Source: JBDNBY01 sp039767595
GTDB lineage: Bacteria > Pseudomonadota > Alphaproteobacteria > Rhodobacterales > Rhodobacteraceae
NCBI GenBank assembly: GCA_039767595.1
Contig: JBDNBY010000080.1
Span: 1-58,134, forward strand
Direction: 5' to 3'
Length of the DNA: 58,134 nucleotides
In this document: positions 9,401 through 18,428 of the stretch, piece by piece
Layout: every line of letters starts with the position of its first letter
Numbering within the stretch: position 1 is the stretch's first letter
The notes under the pieces: generated by a model
What the model saw: only the letters and a program-made list of their open reading frames with translations
The model's database searches: none
What the model was told of the DNA's origin: nothing
Position numbers and translations under genes: made by a program

Positions 9401-10030
9401 TCATTTGGTACCAAAAATCCGATCCCCTGCATCGCCCAACCCAGGGACAATATAGCCATTCTCGTTCAAATGACGATCCAAGGCAGCCGTGACCAATTTC
9501 ACATCTGGATGCGCTTTTGACACTTGCGCAACGCCCTCGGGCGCGGCCACAAGGCTCATGAATATGATCTGTTGTGCGCCCTTTGCCTTGATTAAATCAA
9601 TGGCAGCGCAGGCACTAAATCCAGTGGCAAGCATTGGATCGAGCAAGACAACCAAACGGTCGGATAACTGATCGGGCAGCTTGCAATAGTATTGCTCGGG
9701 GCGCAACGTCTCTTCATTGCGCTGTAGCCCAACGAAGCCCACACGCGCCGAAGGAAGTAAATCCAACACGCCATCCAGCATGCCATTGCCCGCGCGCATG
9801 ATCGAGATCAACGCCAGCTTTTTACCATCCAAAACAGGGGCATCAATGGTGGTCAACGGGGTTGTAATGGGCCGCGTGGTCAAGGGCATGTCGCGCGTCA
9901 CTTCATAGGCCATCAATTGCGCAATCTCACGCAAGAGCCGCCGAAACGCATTGGTCGACGTCTCGATATCGCGCATAATGCTCAGCTTGTGTTGAATAAG
10001 GGGGTGATCTGTGACGGTAATGTCCGGCAT
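9401..10030 (-). CDS. upp: Uracil phosphoribosyltransferase
   Basis: 209 residues from the ATG at 10030, which has GGAGA six nt upstream; a TTG four codons earlier is less likely. It converts uracil and PRPP to UMP. The PRPP-binding segment 'VVLLDPMLATGFSACAAIDL' (about 125-145) and the uracil-binding C-terminal 'GYIVPGLGDAGDRIFGTK' are intact. Last gene of the cdd-deoA-deoB-upp salvage operon, recovering the uracil released by DeoA. Confidence 0.95.
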   Translation of the reverse strand: MPDITVTDHPLIQHKLSIMRDIETSTNAFRRLLREIAQLMAYEVTRDMPLTTRPITTPLTTIDAPVLDGKKLALISIMRAGNGMLDGVLDLLPSARVGFVGLQRNEETLRPEQYYCKLPDQLSDRLVVLLDPMLATGFSACAAIDLIKAKGAQQIIFMSLVAAPEGVAQVSKAHPDVKLVTAALDRHLNENGYIVPGLGDAGDRIFGTK

Positions 10031-10042
10031 AACGCTCTCCAA

Positions 10043-11260
10043 TTAGTTTTCCGAAAACGGGCGCCCTTCGCCCAAGTGTGGAATATGTAAATGCGCAGCC
10101 ACTTGCGCGGCCACATCTGCAAAGGCCCGCTGTCCCAGCGCGCCGGCTAGTCCCGCACCGTAAGTCAAAATCGGCACTTGTTCGCGCGTGTGATCTGTCC
10201 CGATCCATGTTGGATCATTTCCATGATCGGCCGTGAAAATCATCAAATCATCGGGCCGCATGGACGGGTATATCGACGCCATTGCCTGATCAAACCATTC
10301 CAAATGACGCGCGTACCCGCTGACATCGCGGCGGTGACCGTAGAGGCTGTCGAACTCGACGAAATTCGCCATAATCAGTGCGCCATCGTCTGCGGTGTTC
10401 AAACTCTCTTCTAGCGCCGTCATGACCTGTACATCAGAGCCTTTGTGCACCTCATCAAATCCCTGATGGGCATAAATATCCGAGATTTTCCCTAGGCCAA
10501 TGACCTTGCGCCCCGCCTGCTGCGCCCAGACGGGCAAGAGCGGCTTGGGCGGGCGCATCGCATAATCGCGCCGCTTCAAGCTTCGCACAAATCCGCTCTC
10601 TTGTGTCCCGACAAAAGGACGCGCGATCACGCGGCCCACCCCCATGTCATGCAGCATTGGCGCCATGGCCTCACATAGATGATAGAGCGCATCGAGGCCA
10701 AAGACCTCTTCATGCGCGGCGATTTGGAAAACACTATCCGCAGAGGTATAGCAAATCGGGCGCCCCGTGCGGCAATGCGCATCGCCCAAGTCCTCAAGGA
10801 TCGCCGTGCCGGACGCGTGGCAATTCCCCAACATCGGCTGACCGCAAAGGGCCGTGACCCGATCAAGGATGGGTTGGGGAAAGGAGTGCGCCGTTTGAGT
10901 GAAATAATGCCATTCAAATGGCACGCGGCGGCCCGCGAGCTCCCAATGGCCCGATGGGGTGTCTTTGCCACGCGAGGCCTCAACCCCATGCCCCCATGCG
11001 CCCAAGGTAGTGGCGGGCATTAGCAACGCTGCGAGGCCTGAGGCCTGTGCAAGCGCGTGACCAATCCCCAAGGCCGATAAAAAAGGCACAGCCAGTGGGC
11101 CCGATCGTCCCTCATCGGCCTGCCCTGCGTCACAGGCCTTGGCGATGTGACCTAGCGTATTGGCCCCTGTGTCGGGCTTAGATTGGTTAAAATACTGATC
11201 TGCATCTGGCGCACCGCCGATACCGACACTGTCCATGACAATCACAAAGGCGCGCGGCAT
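10043..11260 (-). CDS. deoB: Phosphopentomutase
   Basis: 405 residues, the usual length. It interconverts deoxyribose/ribose 1-phosphate and 5-phosphate in nucleoside breakdown. The alkaline-phosphatase-fold metal site is visible: N-terminal 'VIVMDSVGIGGAPDA', then 'TADHGNDPTW' and 'DHTREQVPIL' near the C-terminus. Its start overlaps the deoA stop as TAATG, indicating coupling, and upp begins 12 nt after its stop. Confidence 0.95.
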   Translation of the reverse strand: MPRAFVIVMDSVGIGGAPDADQYFNQSKPDTGANTLGHIAKACDAGQADEGRSGPLAVPFLSALGIGHALAQASGLAALLMPATTLGAWGHGVEASRGKDTPSGHWELAGRRVPFEWHYFTQTAHSFPQPILDRVTALCGQPMLGNCHASGTAILEDLGDAHCRTGRPICYTSADSVFQIAAHEEVFGLDALYHLCEAMAPMLHDMGVGRVIARPFVGTQESGFVRSLKRRDYAMRPPKPLLPVWAQQAGRKVIGLGKISDIYAHQGFDEVHKGSDVQVMTALEESLNTADDGALIMANFVEFDSLYGHRRDVSGYARHLEWFDQAMASIYPSMRPDDLMIFTADHGNDPTWIGTDHTREQVPILTYGAGLAGALGQRAFADVAAQVAAHLHIPHLGEGRPFSEN

Positions 11261-12564
11261 TACGACACCTCTTGGAAAATGAGGGGCGGCGGCGTGACAG
11301 GCTGATCACTCAGCGTGATCGCGCGCTCCACCGCGTGGAAGAGATCGGCATCAATGGGCCCGCGCGCATGGATCCTCGCGATCACGCGACCTGTCTCAAG
11401 CCTATCGCCGACACTGGGTAGATCACTAAGCCCGACGGTCAGATCAATTTGATCCTTGCGGTGCATTTTTGCCCCGCCTAAACCGGCCACGATCTCGGCC
11501 AAGGCCAATGGATCCACGGCGGCAACATATCCGCCGTGTTTGGCGTAAACTGCGTCTTGAATAGGGGCGCTAGGGCAGCTGCGTTCAAATTGTGATAGAA
11601 CATCTCCCCCACCTTGGGCGATGACCGCTTGATTAAACCTCTGCGCCGCCGCACCAGAGGTGATGGCCCTGCGCGCCATCTGATCGGCCTGCTCAGGATC
11701 ATGGGCCAGATCACTTAAAATCAACGCCCGCGCGGCCAAGGCGACCGAGAGCTGCGCTAAGCGAGAGGTGAGGTCTTGGGCATGCAGAACTCTCAATGCC
11801 GCCTCGAGCTCGACGCGGTGCCCAATCGCGCTGGCCAAAGGTTGTGACATATCCGAGATCACAGCATGACAGCGCACGCCGGCCTCTTGTGCGGTTGAAA
11901 CCATAGCCTCAGCCAGATCGCGGGCGGCCGCGGCATCCGTCAAAAAGGACGCGGCCCCGAGTTTGACATCCAACACCAGCGACTGCGCCCCTTCGGCCAG
12001 TTTCTTTGACAAAATGGATGATGTAATCAAATCAATTGACGGGACGCAGGCCGTCTCGTCGCGAATCCGATAGAGCCGTTTGTCGGCGGGGGCCATATCC
12101 GCACTTGCCGACACAATCGCAAGGCCAATGTCATTGACTTGATCCTGAAACACCTCAGCCGTTTGATCGACGTTGAGGCCTGTAATGGCCTCTAATTTAT
12201 CCAGTGTCCCGCCTGTGTGCCCCAAGCCACGCCCCGAAATCATTGGCACGCGCAGCCCGCAGGCAGCTAAAATCGGCGCCACGATGAACGACGTTGCATC
12301 CCCCACACCGCCCGTGGAATGCTTATCAGCCACGACGGGCCCCGCGCCCCACTCTAGCACGCGGCCACTGTCGCGCATCGCGCAGGTCAACGCAGTGCGT
12401 AAGGCCGGCGAGAGCGGACGCAAGAGCACCGCCATCGCAAAGCTGGCGATTTGCGCATCGGTGAACGCACCCTGCCCGATCTGATCGATGAACTGGCCAA
12501 GAGCCTGCGCCTCAACAGGGTGGCCATCGCGTAGGGCACTAATGATATCTCTGGGATCCTTCAC
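11260..12564 (-). CDS. deoA: Thymidine phosphorylase
   Basis: 434 residues. The phosphate-binding motif 'DKHSTGGVGD' and 'ISGRGLGHTGGTLDKLEAI' (signature of thymidine/pyrimidine-nucleoside phosphorylases) lie between about residues 80 and 130. It cleaves thymidine or deoxyuridine with phosphate to base and deoxyribose 1-phosphate, the DeoB substrate. The start is GTG overlapping the cdd TGA stop (GTGA). Confidence 0.95.
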   Translation of the reverse strand: MKDPRDIISALRDGHPVEAQALGQFIDQIGQGAFTDAQIASFAMAVLLRPLSPALRTALTCAMRDSGRVLEWGAGPVVADKHSTGGVGDATSFIVAPILAACGLRVPMISGRGLGHTGGTLDKLEAITGLNVDQTAEVFQDQVNDIGLAIVSASADMAPADKRLYRIRDETACVPSIDLITSSILSKKLAEGAQSLVLDVKLGAASFLTDAAAARDLAEAMVSTAQEAGVRCHAVISDMSQPLASAIGHRVELEAALRVLHAQDLTSRLAQLSVALAARALILSDLAHDPEQADQMARRAITSGAAAQRFNQAVIAQGGGDVLSQFERSCPSAPIQDAVYAKHGGYVAAVDPLALAEIVAGLGGAKMHRKDQIDLTVGLSDLPSVGDRLETGRVIARIHARGPIDADLFHAVERAITLSDQPVTPPPLIFQEVS

Positions 12565-12962
12565 GTTTCAGCGCGGTCCATATGGTGATCGCTAAACGCG
12601 CCTGGCAAAAGGTCCGCCATAGACATCTGCATCTCGACCCCGTCGAGCGTGCCCATGGTGACTTGAGCATCTTTGGCGCAGAATTCCGCCAGTTTTTGTC
12701 GGCACCCGCCGCAGGGTGTGACGGGCGTATCGGCATCCGCAACAACATAGACTTTGCGAATTTTGGCGGCCCCTCCCTTTGCCACCATCGCCGCAATAGC
12801 CCCCGCTTCGGCGCAAGTGCCCTCAGGATAGGCGACGTTTTCAACGTTGACACCTGTGAACACTGTCCCATCCTCGACTTCGATCGCGGCGCCGACTTTG
12901 AACCCCGAATAAGGCGCGTAGGCGTTTTCTCTGACGTGCACTGCGTGCTCTCTCAAATTCAT
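12561..12962 (-). CDS. cdd: Cytidine deaminase
   Basis: 133 residues from the ATG at 12962, which has GAGGT about 7 nt upstream; an in-frame ATG nine codons earlier lacks such a site and adds residues unusual for the family. It deaminates cytidine/deoxycytidine to uridine/deoxyuridine. The zinc site is complete: 'CAEAGAI' (Cys-Ala-Glu) and 'PCGGCRQ'. First gene of the leftward salvage operon, divergent from maeB. Confidence 0.95.
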   Translation of the reverse strand: MNLREHAVHVRENAYAPYSGFKVGAAIEVEDGTVFTGVNVENVAYPEGTCAEAGAIAAMVAKGGAAKIRKVYVVADADTPVTPCGGCRQKLAEFCAKDAQVTMGTLDGVEMQMSMADLLPGAFSDHHMDRAET

Positions 12963-13039
12963 TTCGACCTCACGGATAGCGCATCTCAATACGATGCCGT
13001 TTGCCCTAAGGTGCGCTCAGTTCGCGCAAAGGTCAACTC

Positions 13040-13068
13040 TTGCAATTTCCCTCACGTCTCATGATAAG
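13040..13068 (+). promoter_or_regulatory. Candidate promoter of maeB
   Basis: TTGCAA (13040-13045), 17-base spacer and GATAAG (13063-13068), about 30 nt before the maeB start. Weak consensus match, given as a candidate only. Confidence 0.3.
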
Positions 13069-13098
13069 GGCGTCAAACGATAAACATATGAGGCCGTC

Positions 13099-15378
13099 AT
13101 GTCCGAGACCCCAATCGATCACGCAAAAAACGCCGCTTTGAATTATCATGAATTCCCCAAGCCCGGAAAATTAGAAATCCGCGCCACCAAACCCTTGGCC
13201 AATGGGCGTGATCTGGCGCGGGCCTATTCGCCCGGTGTCGCGGATGCCTCGACCGAGATTGCCAAAGATCCCTCTACGGCCAGCCGCTACACGGCGCGGG
13301 GCAACTTAGTGGCGGTGGTCTCCAATGGTTCGGCGGTTTTGGGCCTTGGCAATATCGGTGCGCTCGCGTCCAAACCAGTGATGGAGGGCAAGGCTGTCTT
13401 GTTCAAAAAATTCGCTGGCATCGATTGTTTTGACCTCGAGGTGGACGAGAGCGACCCTGAAAAGCTGGCCGATATTGTCTGCGCGCTCGAGCCGACGTTT
13501 GGCGCGATAAACTTAGAGGACATCAAAGCGCCCGATTGCTTTATTGTTGAGAAAATCTGCCGCGAGCGGATGAATATCCCTGTGTTTCATGATGACCAAC
13601 ACGGCACGGCCATTGTTGTGGGCGCGGCGATCTTCAACGCATTGCATGTGGCCGGCAAAAAGTTCGAAGACATCAAACTTGTCTCAACCGGCGGCGGCGC
13701 GGCGGGGATCGCGTGTTTGAATATGCTCATCAAACTGGGCGTCAAACGCGAGAATATCTGGCTGTGTGATTTGCAGGGCCTTGTGTACGAGGGGCGCACG
13801 GCGGATATGACCGATCAAAAGGCCGCCTTCGCGCAGCCCTCAGATCTACGCAGTTTGGACGATGTGATCGACGGGGCTGACATCTTTTTGGGCCTCTCTG
13901 GGCCTGGTGTTCTCAAACCTGAGATGGTCGGCAAAATGGCTGATCGGCCCATTTTATTTGCCCTCGCCAATCCAACGCCTGAAATCATGCCCGATCTCGC
14001 CCGCGCGCAAAATCCCAAGGCGATCATCGCCACAGGGCGCAGTGATTTTCCCAACCAAGTTAATAACGTCTTGTGCTTTCCGTTCATTTTCCGCGGCGCG
14101 TTGGATGTGGGGGCGACGGAAATCAATGATGCTATGCAAATCGCCTGTGTCGAGGCAATTGCAGAGCTGGCGCGCGCCAGCACCTCGGCCGAGGCCGCCG
14201 CAGCCTATCAAGGCGAGAGCCTGACCTTTGGGCCCGAGTATTTGATCCCCAAACCCTTTGATCCGCGTCTGTCTGGTATTGTGTCCACCGCCGTCGCCAA
14301 TGCGGCGATGCAAAGCGGGGTCGCCACGCGCCCGATTGAGGATCTTGAGGCGTATAAAGCAAAGCTCGATAGCAATGTCTTCCGCTCGGCCATGTTGATG
14401 CGTCCAGTCTTTGAGGCCGCCGCCACCACGCAGCGCCGCATTGTATTCGCCGAAGGCGAGGACGAACGTGTCTTGCGCGCCGCGCAAGCCATTTTGGAAG
14501 AAACCACCGAGCGCCCCATTTTGATCGGCCGTCCGGACGTCATTCAAATGCGCTGCGAGAAAATTGGCGTGCAATTGCGACTGGGCCAAGATTGCGCAGT
14601 GGTCGATCCCAACAACGATCACCGCTATCGCACCTATTGGAGCAGCTATCACGAATTAATGGCCCGTAATGGCGTGACGCCAGACTTGGCCAAGGCGATT
14701 TTGCGCACCAATACCACGGCGATTGCCGCTGTGATGGTGCATTTGGGCGAGGCCGATAGCATGGTCTGCGGCACGTTTGGCCAATACAATTGGCACCTAA
14801 AATATATCACGCAAATCTTAGGCGGCGCGGACCACCAGCCCCACGGCGCCCTGTCGATGATGATCATGGAAGATGGGCCGTTATTCATCGCAGACACGCA
14901 TATCAAAGTCACACCAACCCCCGAGGAAATCGTTGAAACGGTCTTGGGCGCGGCCCGACATGTGCGCCGTTTTGGAGTTGAGCCGAACATTGCGCTGTGC
15001 GCCCAATCTCAATTTGGATCAATGAACACAGATACCGGCGCCCGTATGCGCGAGGCGATCAAAATGCTCGATCAAATGAATGTCGATTTCGCCTATGAGG
15101 GGGAAATGAATATCGACAGCGCCTTGGATCCTGAATTGCGTGATCGTATTTTCCCGCAAAACCGCATGAAAGGCAAAGCGAACGTCATGATCTTTGGCCA
15201 TGTGGATGCCGCCTCAGGGGTACGCAACATCCTAAAGGCCACAGGCGGTGGATTAGAAGTGGGGCCAATTTTGATGGGCATGGGCAACCGCGCGCATATC
15301 GTCACCCCTGCGATCACACCGCGCGGATTGCTCAATATGGCGGCCGTGGCGGGGACCCCAGTGGCGCATTACGGCTAA
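13099..15378 (+). CDS. maeB: NADP-type malic enzyme with C-terminal phosphotransacetylase-like domain
   Basis: 759 residues, the length of MaeB-type hybrid malic enzymes. The N-terminal malic domain (about 15-160) has 'YSPGVADAS' and 'FHDDQHGTAIVVGAA'; the NAD(P)-binding Rossmann motif 'STGGGAAGIACLNML' is near 200; from about 430 to the end is a PTA_PTB domain ('RRIVFAEGEDERVLRAAQ' start) that in characterised homologues regulates rather than makes acetyl phosphate. It decarboxylates malate to pyruvate, giving NADPH and pyruvate for growth on C2 or fatty-acid-type substrates. Divergent from cdd. Confidence 0.94.
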   Translation: MSETPIDHAKNAALNYHEFPKPGKLEIRATKPLANGRDLARAYSPGVADASTEIAKDPSTASRYTARGNLVAVVSNGSAVLGLGNIGALASKPVMEGKAVLFKKFAGIDCFDLEVDESDPEKLADIVCALEPTFGAINLEDIKAPDCFIVEKICRERMNIPVFHDDQHGTAIVVGAAIFNALHVAGKKFEDIKLVSTGGGAAGIACLNMLIKLGVKRENIWLCDLQGLVYEGRTADMTDQKAAFAQPSDLRSLDDVIDGADIFLGLSGPGVLKPEMVGKMADRPILFALANPTPEIMPDLARAQNPKAIIATGRSDFPNQVNNVLCFPFIFRGALDVGATEINDAMQIACVEAIAELARASTSAEAAAAYQGESLTFGPEYLIPKPFDPRLSGIVSTAVANAAMQSGVATRPIEDLEAYKAKLDSNVFRSAMLMRPVFEAAATTQRRIVFAEGEDERVLRAAQAILEETTERPILIGRPDVIQMRCEKIGVQLRLGQDCAVVDPNNDHRYRTYWSSYHELMARNGVTPDLAKAILRTNTTAIAAVMVHLGEADSMVCGTFGQYNWHLKYITQILGGADHQPHGALSMMIMEDGPLFIADTHIKVTPTPEEIVETVLGAARHVRRFGVEPNIALCAQSQFGSMNTDTGARMREAIKMLDQMNVDFAYEGEMNIDSALDPELRDRIFPQNRMKGKANVMIFGHVDAASGVRNILKATGGGLEVGPILMGMGNRAHIVTPAITPRGLLNMAAVAGTPVAHYG

Positions 15379-15388
15379 GATAATCAAG

Positions 15389-15460
15389 GATACGCAAAGC
15401 ACGATCGCGCCCTCATGCGCGGCCGTGTTTGGCGTATCTGACACAGCGGCCTACGCCAAA
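15389..15460 (+). repeat. Three-part inverted repeats able to form alternative hairpins
   Basis: Element A GATACGCAAA (15389-15398), element B TTTGGCGTATC (15428-15438) and element C TACGCCAAA (15452-15460). B can pair with A (one bulged G) or with C (nine perfect pairs), not both. There is no U-run, so it is not a standard terminator. It lies in the 196-base gap between maeB and prpE, in which I see no gene. Confidence 0.45.
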
Positions 15461-15574
15461 ACCGACATGATAGCGTTAAAGGCGACCCGTTGATCTTGAA
15501 TATCACGGCGCTTCGTGCATAAACCGTGACCACTTCAAAGGTAATATCGGCGTTTATGCGCTAAAGAGGATCAC

Positions 15575-17464
15575 ATGAAATATTCAGACGTTTATGCAAG
15601 CTGGCAGCGCGACCCAGAACAGTATTGGATGACGGCCGCCGCGCCCATTTCTTGGGACAAAGCGCCCAGCAAAGCCTTGGACGACACCAACGCTCCGCTC
15701 TACGAATGGTACGCCGATGCGATGGTCAACACATGCTATAACGCTGTGGACCGCCACGTCGAGGCCGGCCATGGCGAACGTCTGGCGATCATTTACGACA
15801 GCCCTGTGACGAACACAGTCACCAAGATCACCTACGCAGAGCTTCAAGAGAAAACAGCACGTTTGGCCGGCGCCCTGCGCGACAAAGGCGTGGTCAAAGG
15901 CGACCGTGTCATCATCTATATGCCGATGATCGCCGAGTCTGTGATCGCCATGCTGGCCTGCGCGCGCATTGGGGCGATCCACTCTGTGGTCTTTGGCGGG
16001 TTTGCCGGAAGTGAATTGGCCGTTCGGATCAATGACGCGCAGCCCAAAGTGATCCTCGCCGGATCGTGCGGGATCGAACCCAACCGCGTGGTTGAATACA
16101 AACCGATGATCGACCAAGCCATCGAGATGGCTGATCACAAACCAGACGCCGTGATCATCTATCAACGCGAAAAGGCGCCCGCAGATTTGATCGAGGGCCG
16201 CGATTTTGATTGGGCCACTTGCGTCGCACAGGCCCAGCCCGCAGACTGCGTCAGCGTTGAAGGCAATCACCCCGCCTATATCCTCTATACCTCGGGCACC
16301 ACTGGCGCCCCAAAAGGGGTCGTGCGCGCCACGGCGGGCCATTTGGTCGCGCTCAATTGGACCATGAAAAATATCTATGACGTGAACCCGGGCGATGTAT
16401 TTTGGGCCGCCTCGGATGTGGGTTGGGTCGTTGGGCATTCCTATATTTGCTATGCCCCATTGATCCACGGCAACACGACCATTGTCTTTGAAGGCAAGCC
16501 GATTGGCACCCCCGATGCCGGCACATTTTGGCGCGTCATCGAAGAGCATAAGGTCAAAGTCCTCTTTACCGCGCCGACAGCCTTTCGGGCCATCAAACGC
16601 GAAGACCCAAAATGCGAGTACAAGGCGAAATATGATCTAAGCTCATTGCAATCTTTGTTCTTGGCCGGTGAACGCGCCGATCCAGACACGATTGAATGGG
16701 CGCAACAGCACCTTGGTGTGCCCGTGATCGACCATTGGTGGCAGACAGAAACCGGCTATGCCATTGCCGGCAACCCGATGGGTATTGAGAAACTCCCTGT
16801 CAAAATCGGCTCGCCCTCGGTGGCGATGCCCGGCTATGATATCCAGATCCTCGATGATGCGGGACATCCGGTGCAAAACGGTGAATTGGGCGCGATTGCG
16901 ATTAAATTACCGCTACCTCCCGGAACATTGCCAACGCTGTGGAACGCACAAGAGCGGTTTAAGAAAAGCTATCTCAACACATTCCCCGGCTATTACGAAA
17001 CGGGCGATGCAGGGATGAAGGATGACGACGGCTATGTCTATATCATGGCGCGCACCGATGATGTGATCAATGTCGCGGGCCACCGCCTGTCCACAGGCGG
17101 CATGGAAGAAGTCCTCGCCGCCCATCCCGATGTCGCCGAATGCGCCGTGATCGGGGTCACAGATCAGCTCAAAGGACAGCTGCCAGTTGGTTTTTTATGC
17201 CTCTCCAAAGGCGCCGAGCGTGACCACGCAGATGTGGTCAAAGAATGCGTAACACTGGTCAGAGAGAAAATCGGCGCCGTCGCCGCCTTTAAATTGGCCA
17301 TCGTCGTCGATCGCTTGCCCAAAACACGCTCTGGCAAAATTCTTCGCGGCACCATGGTCAAAATTGCCGATGGCGCAGAGTTCAAAATGCCCGCAACAAT
17401 TGATGATCCTGCCATTTTGGATGAAATCAAATCTGCCCTGCAAACCATTGGCTATGCTCAGTAA
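15575..17464 (+). CDS. prpE: Propionyl-CoA synthetase
   Basis: 629 residues, the length of PrpE. It activates propionate (and less well acetate) with ATP and CoA. The N-terminal ACAS_N domain is followed by 'YTSGTTGAPKG' near residue 238, 'DHWWQTETGYAI' (acetyl/propionyl-CoA-synthetase A5 form) and the C-terminal 'LPKTRSGKILRGT' with the acetylatable catalytic Lys. AAAGAGG lies 8 nt before the ATG. It stands alone, without prpB, prpC or prpD in this window, so the propionyl-CoA presumably enters the methylmalonyl-CoA route. Confidence 0.92.
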   Translation: MKYSDVYASWQRDPEQYWMTAAAPISWDKAPSKALDDTNAPLYEWYADAMVNTCYNAVDRHVEAGHGERLAIIYDSPVTNTVTKITYAELQEKTARLAGALRDKGVVKGDRVIIYMPMIAESVIAMLACARIGAIHSVVFGGFAGSELAVRINDAQPKVILAGSCGIEPNRVVEYKPMIDQAIEMADHKPDAVIIYQREKAPADLIEGRDFDWATCVAQAQPADCVSVEGNHPAYILYTSGTTGAPKGVVRATAGHLVALNWTMKNIYDVNPGDVFWAASDVGWVVGHSYICYAPLIHGNTTIVFEGKPIGTPDAGTFWRVIEEHKVKVLFTAPTAFRAIKREDPKCEYKAKYDLSSLQSLFLAGERADPDTIEWAQQHLGVPVIDHWWQTETGYAIAGNPMGIEKLPVKIGSPSVAMPGYDIQILDDAGHPVQNGELGAIAIKLPLPPGTLPTLWNAQERFKKSYLNTFPGYYETGDAGMKDDDGYVYIMARTDDVINVAGHRLSTGGMEEVLAAHPDVAECAVIGVTDQLKGQLPVGFLCLSKGAERDHADVVKECVTLVREKIGAVAAFKLAIVVDRLPKTRSGKILRGTMVKIADGAEFKMPATIDDPAILDEIKSALQTIGYAQ

Positions 17465-17476
17465 ATTTTTAGCTTC

Positions 17477-17505
17477 AAAAGGCGCCAGAGTTTTGGCGCC
17501 TTTTT
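17477..17505. terminator. Bidirectional terminator between prpE and nadK
   Basis: Stem AAAAGGCGCCA / TGGCGCCTTTT with a 6-base loop followed by T-runs; A-run on the left gives termination for the leftward nadK as well. Confidence 0.88.
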
Positions 17506-18267
17506 CTATGTAAACTGCTCGGCGATGATCCGCTCTTCTAATCCGTGACCCGGATCGAAGAGGAGCTTATGCATCACTGATGGGTCTGAGCGCACTTTGA
17601 CATGTGTGACATTGGGCACCGACCGGCTATCAGCCTCGGCCATCACGGGGCGTTTTTTCGGCTCGATCACGTGAAATTCAACAACGGCCGATTGCGGCAA
17701 TAACGCGCCGCGCCAGCGCCGTGGGCGAAACGCTGACATCGCCGTGAGGGCCAATACTTCGGATTGGATCGGCAAAATAGGCCCGTGCGCTGAATAGTTA
17801 TAGGCGGTCGAGCCCGCAGGCGTCGCCACCAGCGCCCCATCGGCGACAAGGTGATCTAGCCGCAGTTTGCCGTCAATTGAAATCTGCAATTTCGCCGCCT
17901 GTGGCCCCATCCGCAATAGGGACACTTCGTTAATGGCCAACGCTGTGTAGATCTGACCGCTTTGTGTCGTGGCCTCCATATGCAGCGGGTGGATCTCGGC
18001 CAGCTCGGCCTCGGCCAATCGGCGATCGAGCGCGTCCAAATCAAAATCATTCATCAAAAACCCGACAGTGCCGCGATTCATCCCGTAGACCGGCAGATCA
18101 AGGTGCTGCGTGCGCTGCAGCGTTTCCAACATGAAGCCATCCCCACCCAATGCCACGAGCACCTGAGCCTGATCTTCGGGGACAAATTCGTAGAGTTGCG
18201 CCAGCTCGGCCAACGCCTGTTGCGCGTTTGGATGGGCACTTGCAGTGATGGCGATCTTCTCGGTCAT
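17506..18267 (-). CDS. nadK: NAD kinase
   Basis: 253 residues from the ATG at 18267, chosen because AGGAA lies 8 nt upstream and the length fits alphaproteobacterial NAD kinases; the frame stays open for 20 further codons upstream. It phosphorylates NAD to NADP. The diphosphate-binding 'ALGGDGFML', 'GMNRGTVGFLMN' and the signature 'VATPAGSTAYNYSAHGPI' are intact. Convergent with prpE, sharing the terminator; divergent from glyA. Confidence 0.93.
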   Translation of the reverse strand: MTEKIAITASAHPNAQQALAELAQLYEFVPEDQAQVLVALGGDGFMLETLQRTQHLDLPVYGMNRGTVGFLMNDFDLDALDRRLAEAELAEIHPLHMEATTQSGQIYTALAINEVSLLRMGPQAAKLQISIDGKLRLDHLVADGALVATPAGSTAYNYSAHGPILPIQSEVLALTAMSAFRPRRWRGALLPQSAVVEFHVIEPKKRPVMAEADSRSVPNVTHVKVRSDPSVMHKLLFDPGHGLEERIIAEQFT

Positions 18268-18300
18268 GGCGAGGGTTCCTATGGGCGGCATTTTGTCCCA

Positions 18301-18398
18301 TTGGAAACATAAATTTCCAAAGAACACCAGATCTGGCGTGATTAAAGGATAAAGGGACGTTTATTGCGTTTGACATCACGAAAGTTTCCTATAGGAAA
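18301..18398. promoter_or_regulatory. Two GGAAA inverted repeats upstream of glyA
   Basis: TTGGAAA/TTTCCAA (18301-18320, 6-base loop) and a perfect palindrome TTTCCTATAGGAAA (18385-18398), 31 bases before the glyA ATG. A TTGACA is at 18370-18375 but no convincing -10 follows at normal spacing. Possibly operators for a dimeric regulator of glyA or nadK; the regulator is unknown. Confidence 0.4.
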
Positions 18399-18428
18399 TT
18401 TACTTAATGACAAGATTGAGGACCCCTT

